A stretch of 64,000 bases of DNA from NCBI RefSeq assembly GCF_023015905.1, contig NZ_JALKBD010000014.1, forward strand, positions 62,001 to 126,000, read 5' to 3'. The notes beneath the pieces are model-generated. The model did not search any database. It saw nothing but the letters and a program-made list of their open reading frames with translations, and was not told the origin of the DNA. The position numbers and the translations under genes are program-made. Within the stretch, counting starts at the first letter, position 1, and each line of letters opens with the position of its first letter. This DNA is from Arenibacter sp. F20364 (GTDB lineage: Bacteria > Bacteroidota > Bacteroidia > Flavobacteriales > Flavobacteriaceae). Below are positions 27,464 to 36,072 of this stretch, piece after piece.

Positions 27464-29047
27464 ATGAAGGGTTGGTATAAGTATTTTTTTGTGGCTGTAT
27501 TATTTGTTGTAACCGTCAATTGCCAAAGTGTTAAAACGACGGAGACAGAGGAAGCACGTCCCAATATTATTTACGTTTTGGCAGATGATCTGGGTTATGG
27601 TGATATTTCTATCTATTATCCAGAAGGTAAAATAAGCACCCCCAATTTGGATGCTTTGGGCGCAGCCGGAATGATATTTACGGATGCCCATACCTCTTCG
27701 GCGGTATGTACTCCTACCCGATACGGGATTATTACCGGAAGATATAATTGGAGAAGTCCTTTAAAAAGTTCGGTCCTCACAGGAAATTCCAAGGCCTTGA
27801 TTCCTCAAAAAAGGACTACCGTGGCTTCACTGCTCAAAAAGGAAGGCTATGAAACGGCTTTTATAGGCAAATGGCATTTGGGATGGGATTGGGCATTAAA
27901 GGATCCAACAGTGGAATCTGGTGAGGGCTGGGATCCTGGCGACTTCGATAATATAGATTTTTCCAAGAAGGTGGGTAACTCTCCCAATACACTTGGTTTT
28001 ACATATTCTTACGGACATTGTGGATCTTTGGATATGGCCCCATATGTGTACGTGGAAAACGGAATGCCAACTATGGTTCCCGATTCGGTTACGGTAAGTA
28101 AGACAAAATATGGTTGGTGGCGCAAGGGGCCTACCGCCCGGGATTTTGATTTTGACGATGTTACTCCTAACTTTTTTAGAAAATCCTTCGGTTACATCAA
28201 AGAAAAGGCAAAAGGGAAATCTCCATTCTTTTTGTATTTGGCACTGCCTTCTCCCCATACCCCCATTCTTCCCACAGAAGAATGGCAGGGAAAAAGTGAT
28301 TTACTTCCTTACGGGGATTTTATGATGATGATCGATGCCTATATGGGGCAACTTACGGCCGTGATAAAGGAAGCTGGGATAGAAGAAAATACCATAGTGA
28401 TCTTTACAAGTGACAATGGCTGCTCCCCAGCTGCCGGTATTGATGAAATGATGGCCAAAGGGCATAATCCAACAGGTATCTATAGAGGCCATAAGGCAGA
28501 TATTTTTGAAGGAGGCCATCGTGTGCCGTTTATGGTTAAATGGCCCTCTAAGATTAAGCCAGATTCCCAATCGGATAAAACCATATGTACAACAGATCTG
28601 ATGGCTACCTGTGCTGAAATAGTGGGTGTTGATTTGAAGGATTCCGAAGGGGAGGATAGTTTTTCCATGCTGCCCTTATTCAATAATCCTACTTCGCCCG
28701 ATTATAAAAGGGAAGCTACGGTACATCATTCCATTAATGGAAGTTTTGCAATAAGAAAGGATAATTGGAAAATGATATTTTGCCCAGGTTCAGGGGGTTG
28801 GAGTGCGCCAAAACCGAACTCGGAAGGGATAGGCGATCTGCCTAAATTTCAGTTGTACGACCTAAGCAAGGATCCACAGGAAAAGAATAATGTTTATGGG
28901 CAGTTTCATGATGTGGAAAGTGCACTGACCAGACTAATGGTCTCCTATATTGAAAATGGCAGAAGTAATCCAGGAGAAAAGCAAAAAAACGACCCAGATG
29001 GTTATGGCAGCAAGGAATGGAAGCAATTGGAGGTATTCTATAATTGA
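27464..29047 (+). CDS. S1-family sulfatase lipoprotein
   Basis: A 527-residue formylglycine-dependent sulfatase. The lipobox Cys is at about 20. The metal-binding DD is at 41-42 (VLADDLGYGD) and the maturation motif is CTPTR (82-86), where Cys82 must be converted to formylglycine. Further marks are GKWHLGWDW, SPHTPILP, and TSDNGCSP, with HKADIFEGGHRVPF near the C-terminal part. It removes sulfate esters from the glycan at the cell surface or in the periplasm. The exact S1 subfamily, and so the sulfate position, cannot be fixed here. It follows the GH141 gene by 15 bp in the same operon. No maturase gene is in the window. Confidence 0.93.
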   Translation: MKGWYKYFFVAVLFVVTVNCQSVKTTETEEARPNIIYVLADDLGYGDISIYYPEGKISTPNLDALGAAGMIFTDAHTSSAVCTPTRYGIITGRYNWRSPLKSSVLTGNSKALIPQKRTTVASLLKKEGYETAFIGKWHLGWDWALKDPTVESGEGWDPGDFDNIDFSKKVGNSPNTLGFTYSYGHCGSLDMAPYVYVENGMPTMVPDSVTVSKTKYGWWRKGPTARDFDFDDVTPNFFRKSFGYIKEKAKGKSPFFLYLALPSPHTPILPTEEWQGKSDLLPYGDFMMMIDAYMGQLTAVIKEAGIEENTIVIFTSDNGCSPAAGIDEMMAKGHNPTGIYRGHKADIFEGGHRVPFMVKWPSKIKPDSQSDKTICTTDLMATCAEIVGVDLKDSEGEDSFSMLPLFNNPTSPDYKREATVHHSINGSFAIRKDNWKMIFCPGSGGWSAPKPNSEGIGDLPKFQLYDLSKDPQEKNNVYGQFHDVESALTRLMVSYIENGRSNPGEKQKNDPDGYGSKEWKQLEVFYN

Positions 29048-29074
29048 TTTGAAAATTAAAAAAAAAGGATTTTT

Positions 29075-29102
29075 AGAAACTAGAAACTAGAAACTAGAAA
29101 CC
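29075..29102 (+). repeat. Short tandem repeat, 7-bp unit x4
   Basis: AGAAACT is repeated three times in perfect tandem, followed by AGAAACC. It lies in the 112-bp gap between the sulfatase and the FAH-type hydrolase. It could change length by slippage; a regulatory effect is speculative. Confidence 0.85.
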
Positions 29103-29159
29103 AGTAACGGAATATTATATAAACAATAAAAGAAATATTAACTGTATAAATAGGAACAA

Positions 29160-30020
29160 ATGAAACTAATAAGATTTGGAGAAGTAGGTCAAGAAAAACC
29201 GGGAGTGCAATTGGAAAATGGTACCCGATTGGACATATCTGCTTTTGGAAGGGATTACAACGAGGATTTTTTTGGTACCGATGGCGTTGCCCAGCTAAAA
29301 AGCTGGTTGGCCAAAAATGAAAGTAGCTGTCCTAAAGTGGATAATAATATTCGTTTGGGGGCTCCATTGGTGAGACCTTCAAAAATTGTATGTGTAGGTC
29401 TCAATTACGCCAAACATGCTGCTGAAAGTGGTATGGCAGTACCCAAGGAACCTGTATTGTTCTTTAAGGCTACTTCCGCAATCGTTGGGCCCAATGATGA
29501 CGTTATTATTCCAAAAGGAAGCGAAAAAACCGATTGGGAAGTAGAGCTGGCCGTGGTTATAGGTAAGAAGGCATCCTATGTGTCTGAAGCAGATGCCTTA
29601 GATCATGTTGCAGGATACGTATTGCACAACGATTACAGTGAAAGGGCCTTTCAGATTGAAAGGGAAGGACAATGGGTAAAGGGAAAAAGTTGTGATACTT
29701 TTGCTCCTGTTGGACCTTTCATCGCTACAAAGGATGAAATTAAAGACCCCAATAACCTGAACTTATGGTTAAAATTAAATGGGGAAACGGTTCAGGATAG
29801 TTCTACCTCCGATTTTATATTCAATGTACAAGAGGTGGTGAGCTATATCAGTCAGTTTATGACCTTGTTGCCGGGGGATATTATTTCAACTGGAACTCCT
29901 TTTGGAGTGGGACTTGGGTTTAATCCACCGAAATATTTGAAAGCAGGAGATGTGGTAGAGTTGGGGATAGAGGGACTTGGAACTTCCAAGCAAACTGCGA
30001 AGGCATATAGCGGGAAATAG
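29160..30020 (+). CDS. FAH-family hydrolase, probable 2,4-diketo-3-deoxy-L-fuconate hydrolase
   Basis: A 286-residue fumarylacetoacetate-hydrolase-family enzyme. Motifs are VCVGLNYAKHAAE, the metal-site region SEKTDWEVELAVVIG, HNDYSERAFQIE, KSCDTFAPVGP and ISTGTPFGVG. In the oxidative L-fucose pathway this family cleaves 2,4-diketo-3-deoxy-L-fuconate to pyruvate and L-lactate, and both the upstream dehydrogenase and a lactate dehydrogenase are in this locus. It is a cytosolic enzyme encoded among secreted ones. Homologues hydrolyse other acylpyruvates, so the substrate is inferred from context. Confidence 0.88.
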   Translation: MKLIRFGEVGQEKPGVQLENGTRLDISAFGRDYNEDFFGTDGVAQLKSWLAKNESSCPKVDNNIRLGAPLVRPSKIVCVGLNYAKHAAESGMAVPKEPVLFFKATSAIVGPNDDVIIPKGSEKTDWEVELAVVIGKKASYVSEADALDHVAGYVLHNDYSERAFQIEREGQWVKGKSCDTFAPVGPFIATKDEIKDPNNLNLWLKLNGETVQDSSTSDFIFNVQEVVSYISQFMTLLPGDIISTGTPFGVGLGFNPPKYLKAGDVVELGIEGLGTSKQTAKAYSGK

Positions 30021-30245
30021 GATTAGACTAATTTTGGATCTACCGCAATTTTTGTGGTCTGGTCCATCCTGATAATTCAATTTTAGAATCATTGAGGTCT
30101 CGACTGCGCCTGTCTCTAGGCAGGCTCGGCCGGATAATGTTTGTTTAATCATAATAGTGTCCCCTTGACCGGAGTATAGAGGTCATAAGTTTTGTTGATC
30201 TGGTTAAATTTGTGACGGTGACTTAATTTAATAATTCCAAGTAGC
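30021..30245. other. Intergenic spacer with GC-richer hairpin repeat
   Basis: The stretch TCTCGACTGCGCCTGTCTCTAGG followed by CAGGC (about 30098-30124) is GC-richer than its surroundings and can form a small CCTG/CAGG hairpin. It looks like a fragment of the dispersed intergenic repeats of Flavobacteriia. CCCTTGACCGGA at about 30163-30175 recurs in the same orientation near 55368, also between genes. The repeat may mark a transcript processing point inside the operon. Confidence 0.5.
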
Positions 30246-32399
30246 ATGAATTCCAAATTCCATGTAATTATTTTGTGTCTTATAACTAATTTGTATGTCT
30301 CTCCCAACTTTGGACAGGAGTTGGAGTGGGCCGAAATTGAAAATGGAATTTGGAAAACCAGTGTTGGGGAGCCAGAGGATATAAGTTTACTTGCGGCTGC
30401 TGATGTAAGGCCCAAGGTGGAGGCCCTTGACAAATTGCCCTCGGCAGTTTTTCCTTTTTTAAAGGATAAGATCAAAACCAAAATTATCGATGGAAAGACC
30501 TATTTGCAGTTTCCCTTAGCCAGGGAAGAACAAATTTATGGCTTGGGACTCAATTTTAAAACAGTACATCAAAGAGGTCGAATTATGCAATTGCACGTGG
30601 ATCACTACGGTGGCCGTGATGACGGTCGTACCCACGCCCCAGTTCCGTTCTACGTATCTTCCAAAGGTTATGGTGTCTTGATAGACGCTGCAAGGTATAT
30701 CACCGTGTATGCCGGCACAGGTATTAGGGTCGATGCCGATGATAAACCGGTTTTGAGAGACAGGAACACTGACAAGCAATGGCAGGCGCAACCCTATTCC
30801 GACGCTGTCGAAATTTTGGTACCGGCTAAAGGAACCGATGTTTATGTTTATGGGGGCTCTTCCCCTATGGAGGCGGTACAACGCTATAATTTATACAACG
30901 GCGGGGGTTATATTCCCCCGAAATGGGGTTTGGGATTTACCCAAAGAGTACCCACCTTATATAGCCAAGATGATATAGCCAGGGAAGCCCAAGAGTTTGA
31001 AGATCACGATTTTCCCTTAGATTTTATTGGAGTGGAACCAGGTTGGCACAGTATGTCCTATCCCTGTACTTTTGAATGGGACAAAAAACGCTTTCCGGAT
31101 CCTGAAAAATTTAATAATGAATTATTGGCCAAGGGGATAAGGACCAATTTATGGTTGAATCCCTATGTTTCCCCGGTGGGTTCCCTATATCCTAAATTGA
31201 AAGGTCTTTCTGCTTCGCATACAGTTTGGAATGGAATTGTGCCCGATTTGATGCTAGCCGAAACTCGGGATATTTTGAAGAATCACTTTATTGAAAATCA
31301 TTTAAGTATTGGTGTCAGTGGCTATAAGATAGATGAGGTTGACGGATTTGACTTTTGGGTATGGCCGGATGTGGCTACATTTCCCTCCGGCTATAGTGGC
31401 GAACAAATGCGACAGGTCTACGGTCTGTTGATCCAGGATATGACCGCAAAATGGTTCAAGGAAAAAAATCAGAGGACCTATGGTTTGGTCAGGGCTTCAA
31501 ATGCTGGGGCCAGTCCTTTGCCCTATGTAATTTACAACGATTATTACAGTCATAAAGATTTTATAACGGCCCTTGTAAACAGTAGTTTTATAGGCGTGCT
31601 GTGGACGCCTGAGGTACGTGCTTCAAAAACTGCCGAGGAGTGGTTGCGAAGAATGCAATCCGTTTGTTTCTCACCCATGGCCATGCTGAATGCTTGGGCA
31701 GATGGAACCAAACCTTGGTCATTTCCCGAAGTGGAATCGGCCGTGAGGGATGTCGCTAATTTAAGGATGCAGTTATTGCCTTATATCTATTCTACTTTTT
31801 CACAGTATCATTTTAAAGGCCTGCCTCCATTTAGGGCAATGAATTTGGTGGATGGTTTTTCCTATGACCAAAAGGTGTCTGAAGGTGAACTGGACTCTAC
31901 GGACAATCCCTATAAAATAGCTGTTAAGAGTGAAATAAAGGATCAATACATGATGGGCGACAATATCTTGGTAGCCCCAATGTTTGTAGGGAAAAAGGAA
32001 AGAAAGGTTATTCTTCCCAAAGGAAAATGGTTTGATTTCTACAATGGGGAATTCGTTGGGGAAAACCAGGTGATTTCCGTAACTCCAGGATTGGAAAAAA
32101 TTCCATTATTTGTTAGGGATGGTGGTATTGTTCCCATGCGGCCCATACAGAGACAGGCTCCAAAAATAGGAGAAAAGGTGGACCTGATCATTCGTCATTA
32201 TGGGACGAAGGAAGGGGAATATACACTTTATGATGATGATGGGTTAAGCTTTGATTTTGAAAAAGGACAATTTTCCGAGGTCGAAATAAAGGTAAAAAAA
32301 GACCGTAAAGGAAATCTAAGAGGTAGTATAGGCACTCCAGAAAAAGGCAAGCCATATGGTTATAACAAGAAAGTAACTTGGGAATTTAAAACAAAATAA
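30246..32399 (+). CDS. GH31 alpha-glycosidase, secreted
   Basis: A 717-residue protein with a signal peptide (about 1-23). The N-terminal GH31 beta-sandwich contains EEQIYGLGLNF; the TIM barrel has FPLDFIGVEPGW and the nucleophile region GYKIDEVDG (Asp363). NDYYS takes the place of the usual acid/base segment, and LLPYIYS and YMMGDNILVAPMF lead into the C-terminal beta domains (LPKGKWFDFYNGEF). GH31 includes alpha-glucosidases, alpha-xylosidases and alpha-galactosidases; the specificity is not readable, but a side-chain sugar of a fucan is plausible. It starts about 225 bp after the hydrolase gene and is followed by an esterase at 33 bp. Confidence 0.9.
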   Translation: MNSKFHVIILCLITNLYVSPNFGQELEWAEIENGIWKTSVGEPEDISLLAAADVRPKVEALDKLPSAVFPFLKDKIKTKIIDGKTYLQFPLAREEQIYGLGLNFKTVHQRGRIMQLHVDHYGGRDDGRTHAPVPFYVSSKGYGVLIDAARYITVYAGTGIRVDADDKPVLRDRNTDKQWQAQPYSDAVEILVPAKGTDVYVYGGSSPMEAVQRYNLYNGGGYIPPKWGLGFTQRVPTLYSQDDIAREAQEFEDHDFPLDFIGVEPGWHSMSYPCTFEWDKKRFPDPEKFNNELLAKGIRTNLWLNPYVSPVGSLYPKLKGLSASHTVWNGIVPDLMLAETRDILKNHFIENHLSIGVSGYKIDEVDGFDFWVWPDVATFPSGYSGEQMRQVYGLLIQDMTAKWFKEKNQRTYGLVRASNAGASPLPYVIYNDYYSHKDFITALVNSSFIGVLWTPEVRASKTAEEWLRRMQSVCFSPMAMLNAWADGTKPWSFPEVESAVRDVANLRMQLLPYIYSTFSQYHFKGLPPFRAMNLVDGFSYDQKVSEGELDSTDNPYKIAVKSEIKDQYMMGDNILVAPMFVGKKERKVILPKGKWFDFYNGEFVGENQVISVTPGLEKIPLFVRDGGIVPMRPIQRQAPKIGEKVDLIIRHYGTKEGEYTLYDDDGLSFDFEKGQFSEVEIKVKKDRKGNLRGSIGTPEKGKPYGYNKKVTWEFKTK

Positions 32400-32432
32400 T
32401 ATCCTTCTTAAAAAATGGTTGGATAAAAAGAT

Positions 32433-34568
32433 ATGATAGGTAAGAGGCTACTATATGTATTTTTAGGATTATTTATAATATCTGAATCCGTAGGTGCAAC
32501 CGTTCAGGAACCTATAAAGATTGCCTGTGTAGGGAACAGCATCACTTACGGGTCGCAAGTGGCCAATAAAGAAAAAAATGCCTACCCGGCGCAACTTCAG
32601 GCTATGTTGGGTGAACAGTATACAGTACGGAATTTTGGGATTAGTGGACGTACCCTGTTGAAAAAGGGAGATAGGCCCTACTGGGAAACCAAAGCCTATG
32701 AAGAAGCCCTTCAGTTTAAGCCTGATGTGGTATTCATTAAATTGGGCACCAATGATAGTAAACTTCAAAATCGGGTACATATGGCCGATTTCGAGACGGA
32801 CTATATAGACCTGATCAACAGTTTTATCGAGACAAACAAAGATGCCCGGATAATTCTTTTGCTTCCGGTTCCAGCCTTTACAACTGATACTACGGGGATT
32901 TGGAACCAGGTCATTACAAAGAAAATTATCCCTTTAACACAGTCGGTTGCCAATAAGACCAAATCGGAGGTATTGGATCTATACCATTTGTTTATAGATC
33001 AACCGGGTTTACTGCCAGACAATGTTCATCCGTCTTCTTTGGGGGCAACGGTAATAGCTAAACGCTTGTATGAAACGGTAATCCAAAAAGAAATCCAACC
33101 CTTGGAAATATTAAAATCCAAGGAGATAAAAGTTTTGCAAACCGAAAATTTTTATGGTTACGATCTCACAGATTTTGAATATAAAGGTATCCTATGTAAG
33201 GTTGTCAAGCCCAAAAAAGGGGCTCCAGGAGCTCCATGGGTACTGAGGGCACGCTTTTGGGGTCATGAACCACAAACGGATATTGCCTTATTGGAAAGAG
33301 GTTTTCATATTGCTTATTGCGATGTGGCAAATTTGTTTGGTGGTCCCGAAGCGGTAAAGCGTTGGGATAGATTTTATAGGTTATTGACCCAGGCCGGACT
33401 TTCCAAAAAAGTAGTGTTGGAAGGAATGAGTAGAGGAGGTTTGATCGTTTATAATTGGGCAGAAAAAAATCCTGAAAAGGTTGCCTGTGTCTATGCCGAT
33501 GCACCTGTACTGGATGGAAAGAGTTGGCCAGGTGGATTGGGTAATGGCAAGGGAAGTTTTGCAGATTGGGAGACCTTTAAAAAAGTATATGACTTAAAGA
33601 CTGAAGGGAATGTTTCCAAATTTAAAGGAAATCCTATTCATAAAATAAAATCAATCGCCCACGGGGGTTATCCCATGATGCACGTATGTGGCGCTGCCGA
33701 TGGGGTGGTACCCATAGATGAAAATACAAAGCCTTTCGAAACAGGAATCAAAGCATTCGGAGGTCTTATCGATGTTGTTTACAAGGAGGGTGTAGGTCAT
33801 CACCCCCATAGCCTGGAGAATCCCAGTCCTATTGTGGATTTTATCCTAAGGGCAACGGGTAAAAAAGTAAATTTCGCCCTTGTACCTGCACCTAGCGCTG
33901 AATATAGATCTGCCGCAGGCTGGAAGGAAGGAAAGGATTGGTGGGCACAGGCCAATGATATTGATTCCTTATGTCTTGACTACAAAGAAATTGATTTACT
34001 CCTTATCGGGAATTCCATCACCCAAGGGTGGGGAGGAAATAGGCCCAATGTCACCCATGCACCAGGAACGGAGGCCGCTGAGTTATATTTTAAGGATTTA
34101 AGATGGATCGGTGCAGGTATTTCAGGGGACAGAACCCAGCATATTTTATATCGCTTAAGTAAGGGAAACTATGAGTCTTCACGGCCAAAAGTGGCAGTGC
34201 TGGCCATAGGAGTCAATAATTTTGAAGATAATACAACAGAGGAAATTGTAGAGGGTATTAGGGAGGTATTGAAAGTAGCCAAGGAGAAATTTACACCCTC
34301 CACAAAAATATTATTTCTTGGGCCCTTGCCTACAGGCCTTGATCTGAACACGGAAAGAAGGGAGAAATACAATAAAATTCATTCTATTATAAAGGAATTT
34401 GGAGACCAGAAGAATGTTTTTTATTACAATACGATCAAGGAATTTTCAGATATAAAAGGATTTTTAAGGACAGATCTTTATTCCCAGGATGGCATTCATT
34501 TATTGCCGGAGGGCTATAAAGTTTGGGGAAGATTTATCAGGGATAAGTATAATGCTATTACTAAATAA
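32433..34568 (+). CDS. Three-domain esterase: SGNH, alpha/beta hydrolase, SGNH
   Basis: A 711-residue secreted protein (signal peptide about 1-22) with three separate hydrolase units. Residues 25-220 are a GDSL/SGNH domain (GNSIT 34-38, Ser36; GTND; DNVHP with Asp196 and His199). Residues about 235-475 look like an alpha/beta hydrolase (nucleophile elbow GMSRGG, Ser333; AADGVVP; His456/457). Residues about 515-711 are a second SGNH domain (GNSIT 526-530, Ser528; GVNN; DGIH with Asp686 and His689). All three nucleophile motifs look intact. It probably removes acetyl or other acyl groups from the glycan. It lies between GH31 and a sialate-O-acetylesterase-type gene. Confidence 0.85.
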   Translation: MIGKRLLYVFLGLFIISESVGATVQEPIKIACVGNSITYGSQVANKEKNAYPAQLQAMLGEQYTVRNFGISGRTLLKKGDRPYWETKAYEEALQFKPDVVFIKLGTNDSKLQNRVHMADFETDYIDLINSFIETNKDARIILLLPVPAFTTDTTGIWNQVITKKIIPLTQSVANKTKSEVLDLYHLFIDQPGLLPDNVHPSSLGATVIAKRLYETVIQKEIQPLEILKSKEIKVLQTENFYGYDLTDFEYKGILCKVVKPKKGAPGAPWVLRARFWGHEPQTDIALLERGFHIAYCDVANLFGGPEAVKRWDRFYRLLTQAGLSKKVVLEGMSRGGLIVYNWAEKNPEKVACVYADAPVLDGKSWPGGLGNGKGSFADWETFKKVYDLKTEGNVSKFKGNPIHKIKSIAHGGYPMMHVCGAADGVVPIDENTKPFETGIKAFGGLIDVVYKEGVGHHPHSLENPSPIVDFILRATGKKVNFALVPAPSAEYRSAAGWKEGKDWWAQANDIDSLCLDYKEIDLLLIGNSITQGWGGNRPNVTHAPGTEAAELYFKDLRWIGAGISGDRTQHILYRLSKGNYESSRPKVAVLAIGVNNFEDNTTEEIVEGIREVLKVAKEKFTPSTKILFLGPLPTGLDLNTERREKYNKIHSIIKEFGDQKNVFYYNTIKEFSDIKGFLRTDLYSQDGIHLLPEGYKVWGRFIRDKYNAITK

Positions 34569-34654
34569 GGATAGGATGGAATCTTGGAGGATTAAAAGAA
34601 CCATAGAATTCCGGGAATTGACAAGAACTATAAAAAACAATTAAATATAAACAG

Positions 34655-36049
34655 ATGAAAAAGTTATTAGGATTCCTGCTTTTGCTTTTTACAGCCAATA
34701 CTTATGGAGAAATTTGGCTTCCTTCCATTCTTTCGGACAATATGGTTTTGCAACAAGAATCGAATGTTACCATTTGGGGGTGGACCACGGCTACCAGTGA
34801 GGAAATTACGGTATATGGTACTTGGAACAATGAAAAAGTGACTGCCAAAGCATATCAAGGGGTCTGGTCTTTGCAGCTACCAACACCCAAAGCAGGGGGC
34901 ACCTATAGCGTTATGGTGGAGGGTCACGAGAACTTGGAGCTGAAGAATGTATTGATAGGGGAAGTATGGCTGGGCTCTGGACAGAGTAATATGCAATGGA
35001 CTCCAAAAAACGGCTTGGAGAATGCCGAGGAAGAAATAAAAAATGCGAACTATCCGGAGATACGCTTTTTTCAGGTAGCGCAGCAGATATCGGACCATCC
35101 TCAAGACCAACTAAAGGGTAAATGGGAGATTTGTACACCGGAAACTATGTCGAAGTTTAGTTCTGTAGCTTATTTTTTTGGTAGGGAACTGCACCAGAAT
35201 TTGGCAGTACCTGTAGGTATGATCAATTCTAGTTGGGGTGGTACACCGGTGGAAGTTTGGTTAAAACAGGAGTTGATATCGGAAGATGCCGAATTGAAAG
35301 TAGCCGCGGAAAAACTGAATGAAGTGGCTTGGTGGCCCAGCGATCCGGGTTTTGCTTACAATGCCATGATACATCCGATTACCAAATTCAATATAGCTGG
35401 GTGTATTTGGTACCAAGGGGAATCCAATAGGGTAAATCCTGTTTCCTATTACAAATCCTTTCCTTTGATGATCGAATCCTGGAGGGAGGAATGGGGCAAG
35501 GATCTGCCATTTTATTTTGTGCAAATAGCCCCTTATAAATATGACGACCCCATGGCTACGGATGCGGCACATGTAAGGGATGCACAACTGTATACCATGC
35601 AAAATTTGGACAATACGGGCATGGTGGTTACTAACGATATCGGGAACCTGGAGAACATCCACCCCACCAATAAGCAGGACGTAGGACATCGTTTGGCACT
35701 TTGGGCCTTGGGCAAAACCTATGGTAGGGATGGGCTGGAATATTCGGGACCTGTTTATAAATCCATGGAAATAAAGAATAAAAAAGTTGTCCTCAATTTT
35801 AATCATGCCGAGAAGGGTTTAATGAAAAAAGGAAAAGACTTACGAGAATTTTTTATTGCAGGTGAAGACCAAATATTTTATCCCGCCAAGGCTAAAATTA
35901 AGGGTAATACTGTAGAAGTGTCGTCTTCAAAAGTAAAAAAACCAGCAGCGGTGCGGTTTGCTTTTACCAATGGGGCATTGCCCAATCTATACAATTCAGA
36001 GGGCCTACCAGCCTCCGCTTTTAGAACGGATAAGTGGAAATTGAAATAA
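34655..36049 (+). CDS. Sialate O-acetylesterase-family carbohydrate esterase
   Basis: A 464-residue secreted protein (signal peptide about 1-18, cut after TYG). Family marks are the N-terminal LPSILSDNMVLQQ, the nucleophile block GEVWLGSGQSNM (Ser111), INSSWGGTPVEVW, CIWYQGESN, and the catalytic pair region VVTNDIGNLENIHPTNKQDVGHRLA. It removes O-acetyl groups. In Bacteroidota these proteins occur in many polysaccharide loci and act on plant or algal glycans rather than sialic acid. Together with the three-domain esterase upstream it argues that the target glycan is acetylated. A GH29 gene follows at 24 bp. Confidence 0.9.
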   Translation: MKKLLGFLLLLFTANTYGEIWLPSILSDNMVLQQESNVTIWGWTTATSEEITVYGTWNNEKVTAKAYQGVWSLQLPTPKAGGTYSVMVEGHENLELKNVLIGEVWLGSGQSNMQWTPKNGLENAEEEIKNANYPEIRFFQVAQQISDHPQDQLKGKWEICTPETMSKFSSVAYFFGRELHQNLAVPVGMINSSWGGTPVEVWLKQELISEDAELKVAAEKLNEVAWWPSDPGFAYNAMIHPITKFNIAGCIWYQGESNRVNPVSYYKSFPLMIESWREEWGKDLPFYFVQIAPYKYDDPMATDAAHVRDAQLYTMQNLDNTGMVVTNDIGNLENIHPTNKQDVGHRLALWALGKTYGRDGLEYSGPVYKSMEIKNKKVVLNFNHAEKGLMKKGKDLREFFIAGEDQIFYPAKAKIKGNTVEVSSSKVKKPAAVRFAFTNGALPNLYNSEGLPASAFRTDKWKLK

Positions 36050-36072
36050 ATTAAATTGCTTACTTTTTATAC

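Noticed and set aside
29075-29102. Possible CRISPR repeat
   Set aside because: The units are 7 bp in direct tandem without spacers. No CRISPR array or cas gene was found anywhere in the window.
35261-35806. 181-codon minus-strand frame opposite the sialate-O-acetylesterase gene
   Set aside because: It is the complement of a well-supported coding region and has no recognisable domain.
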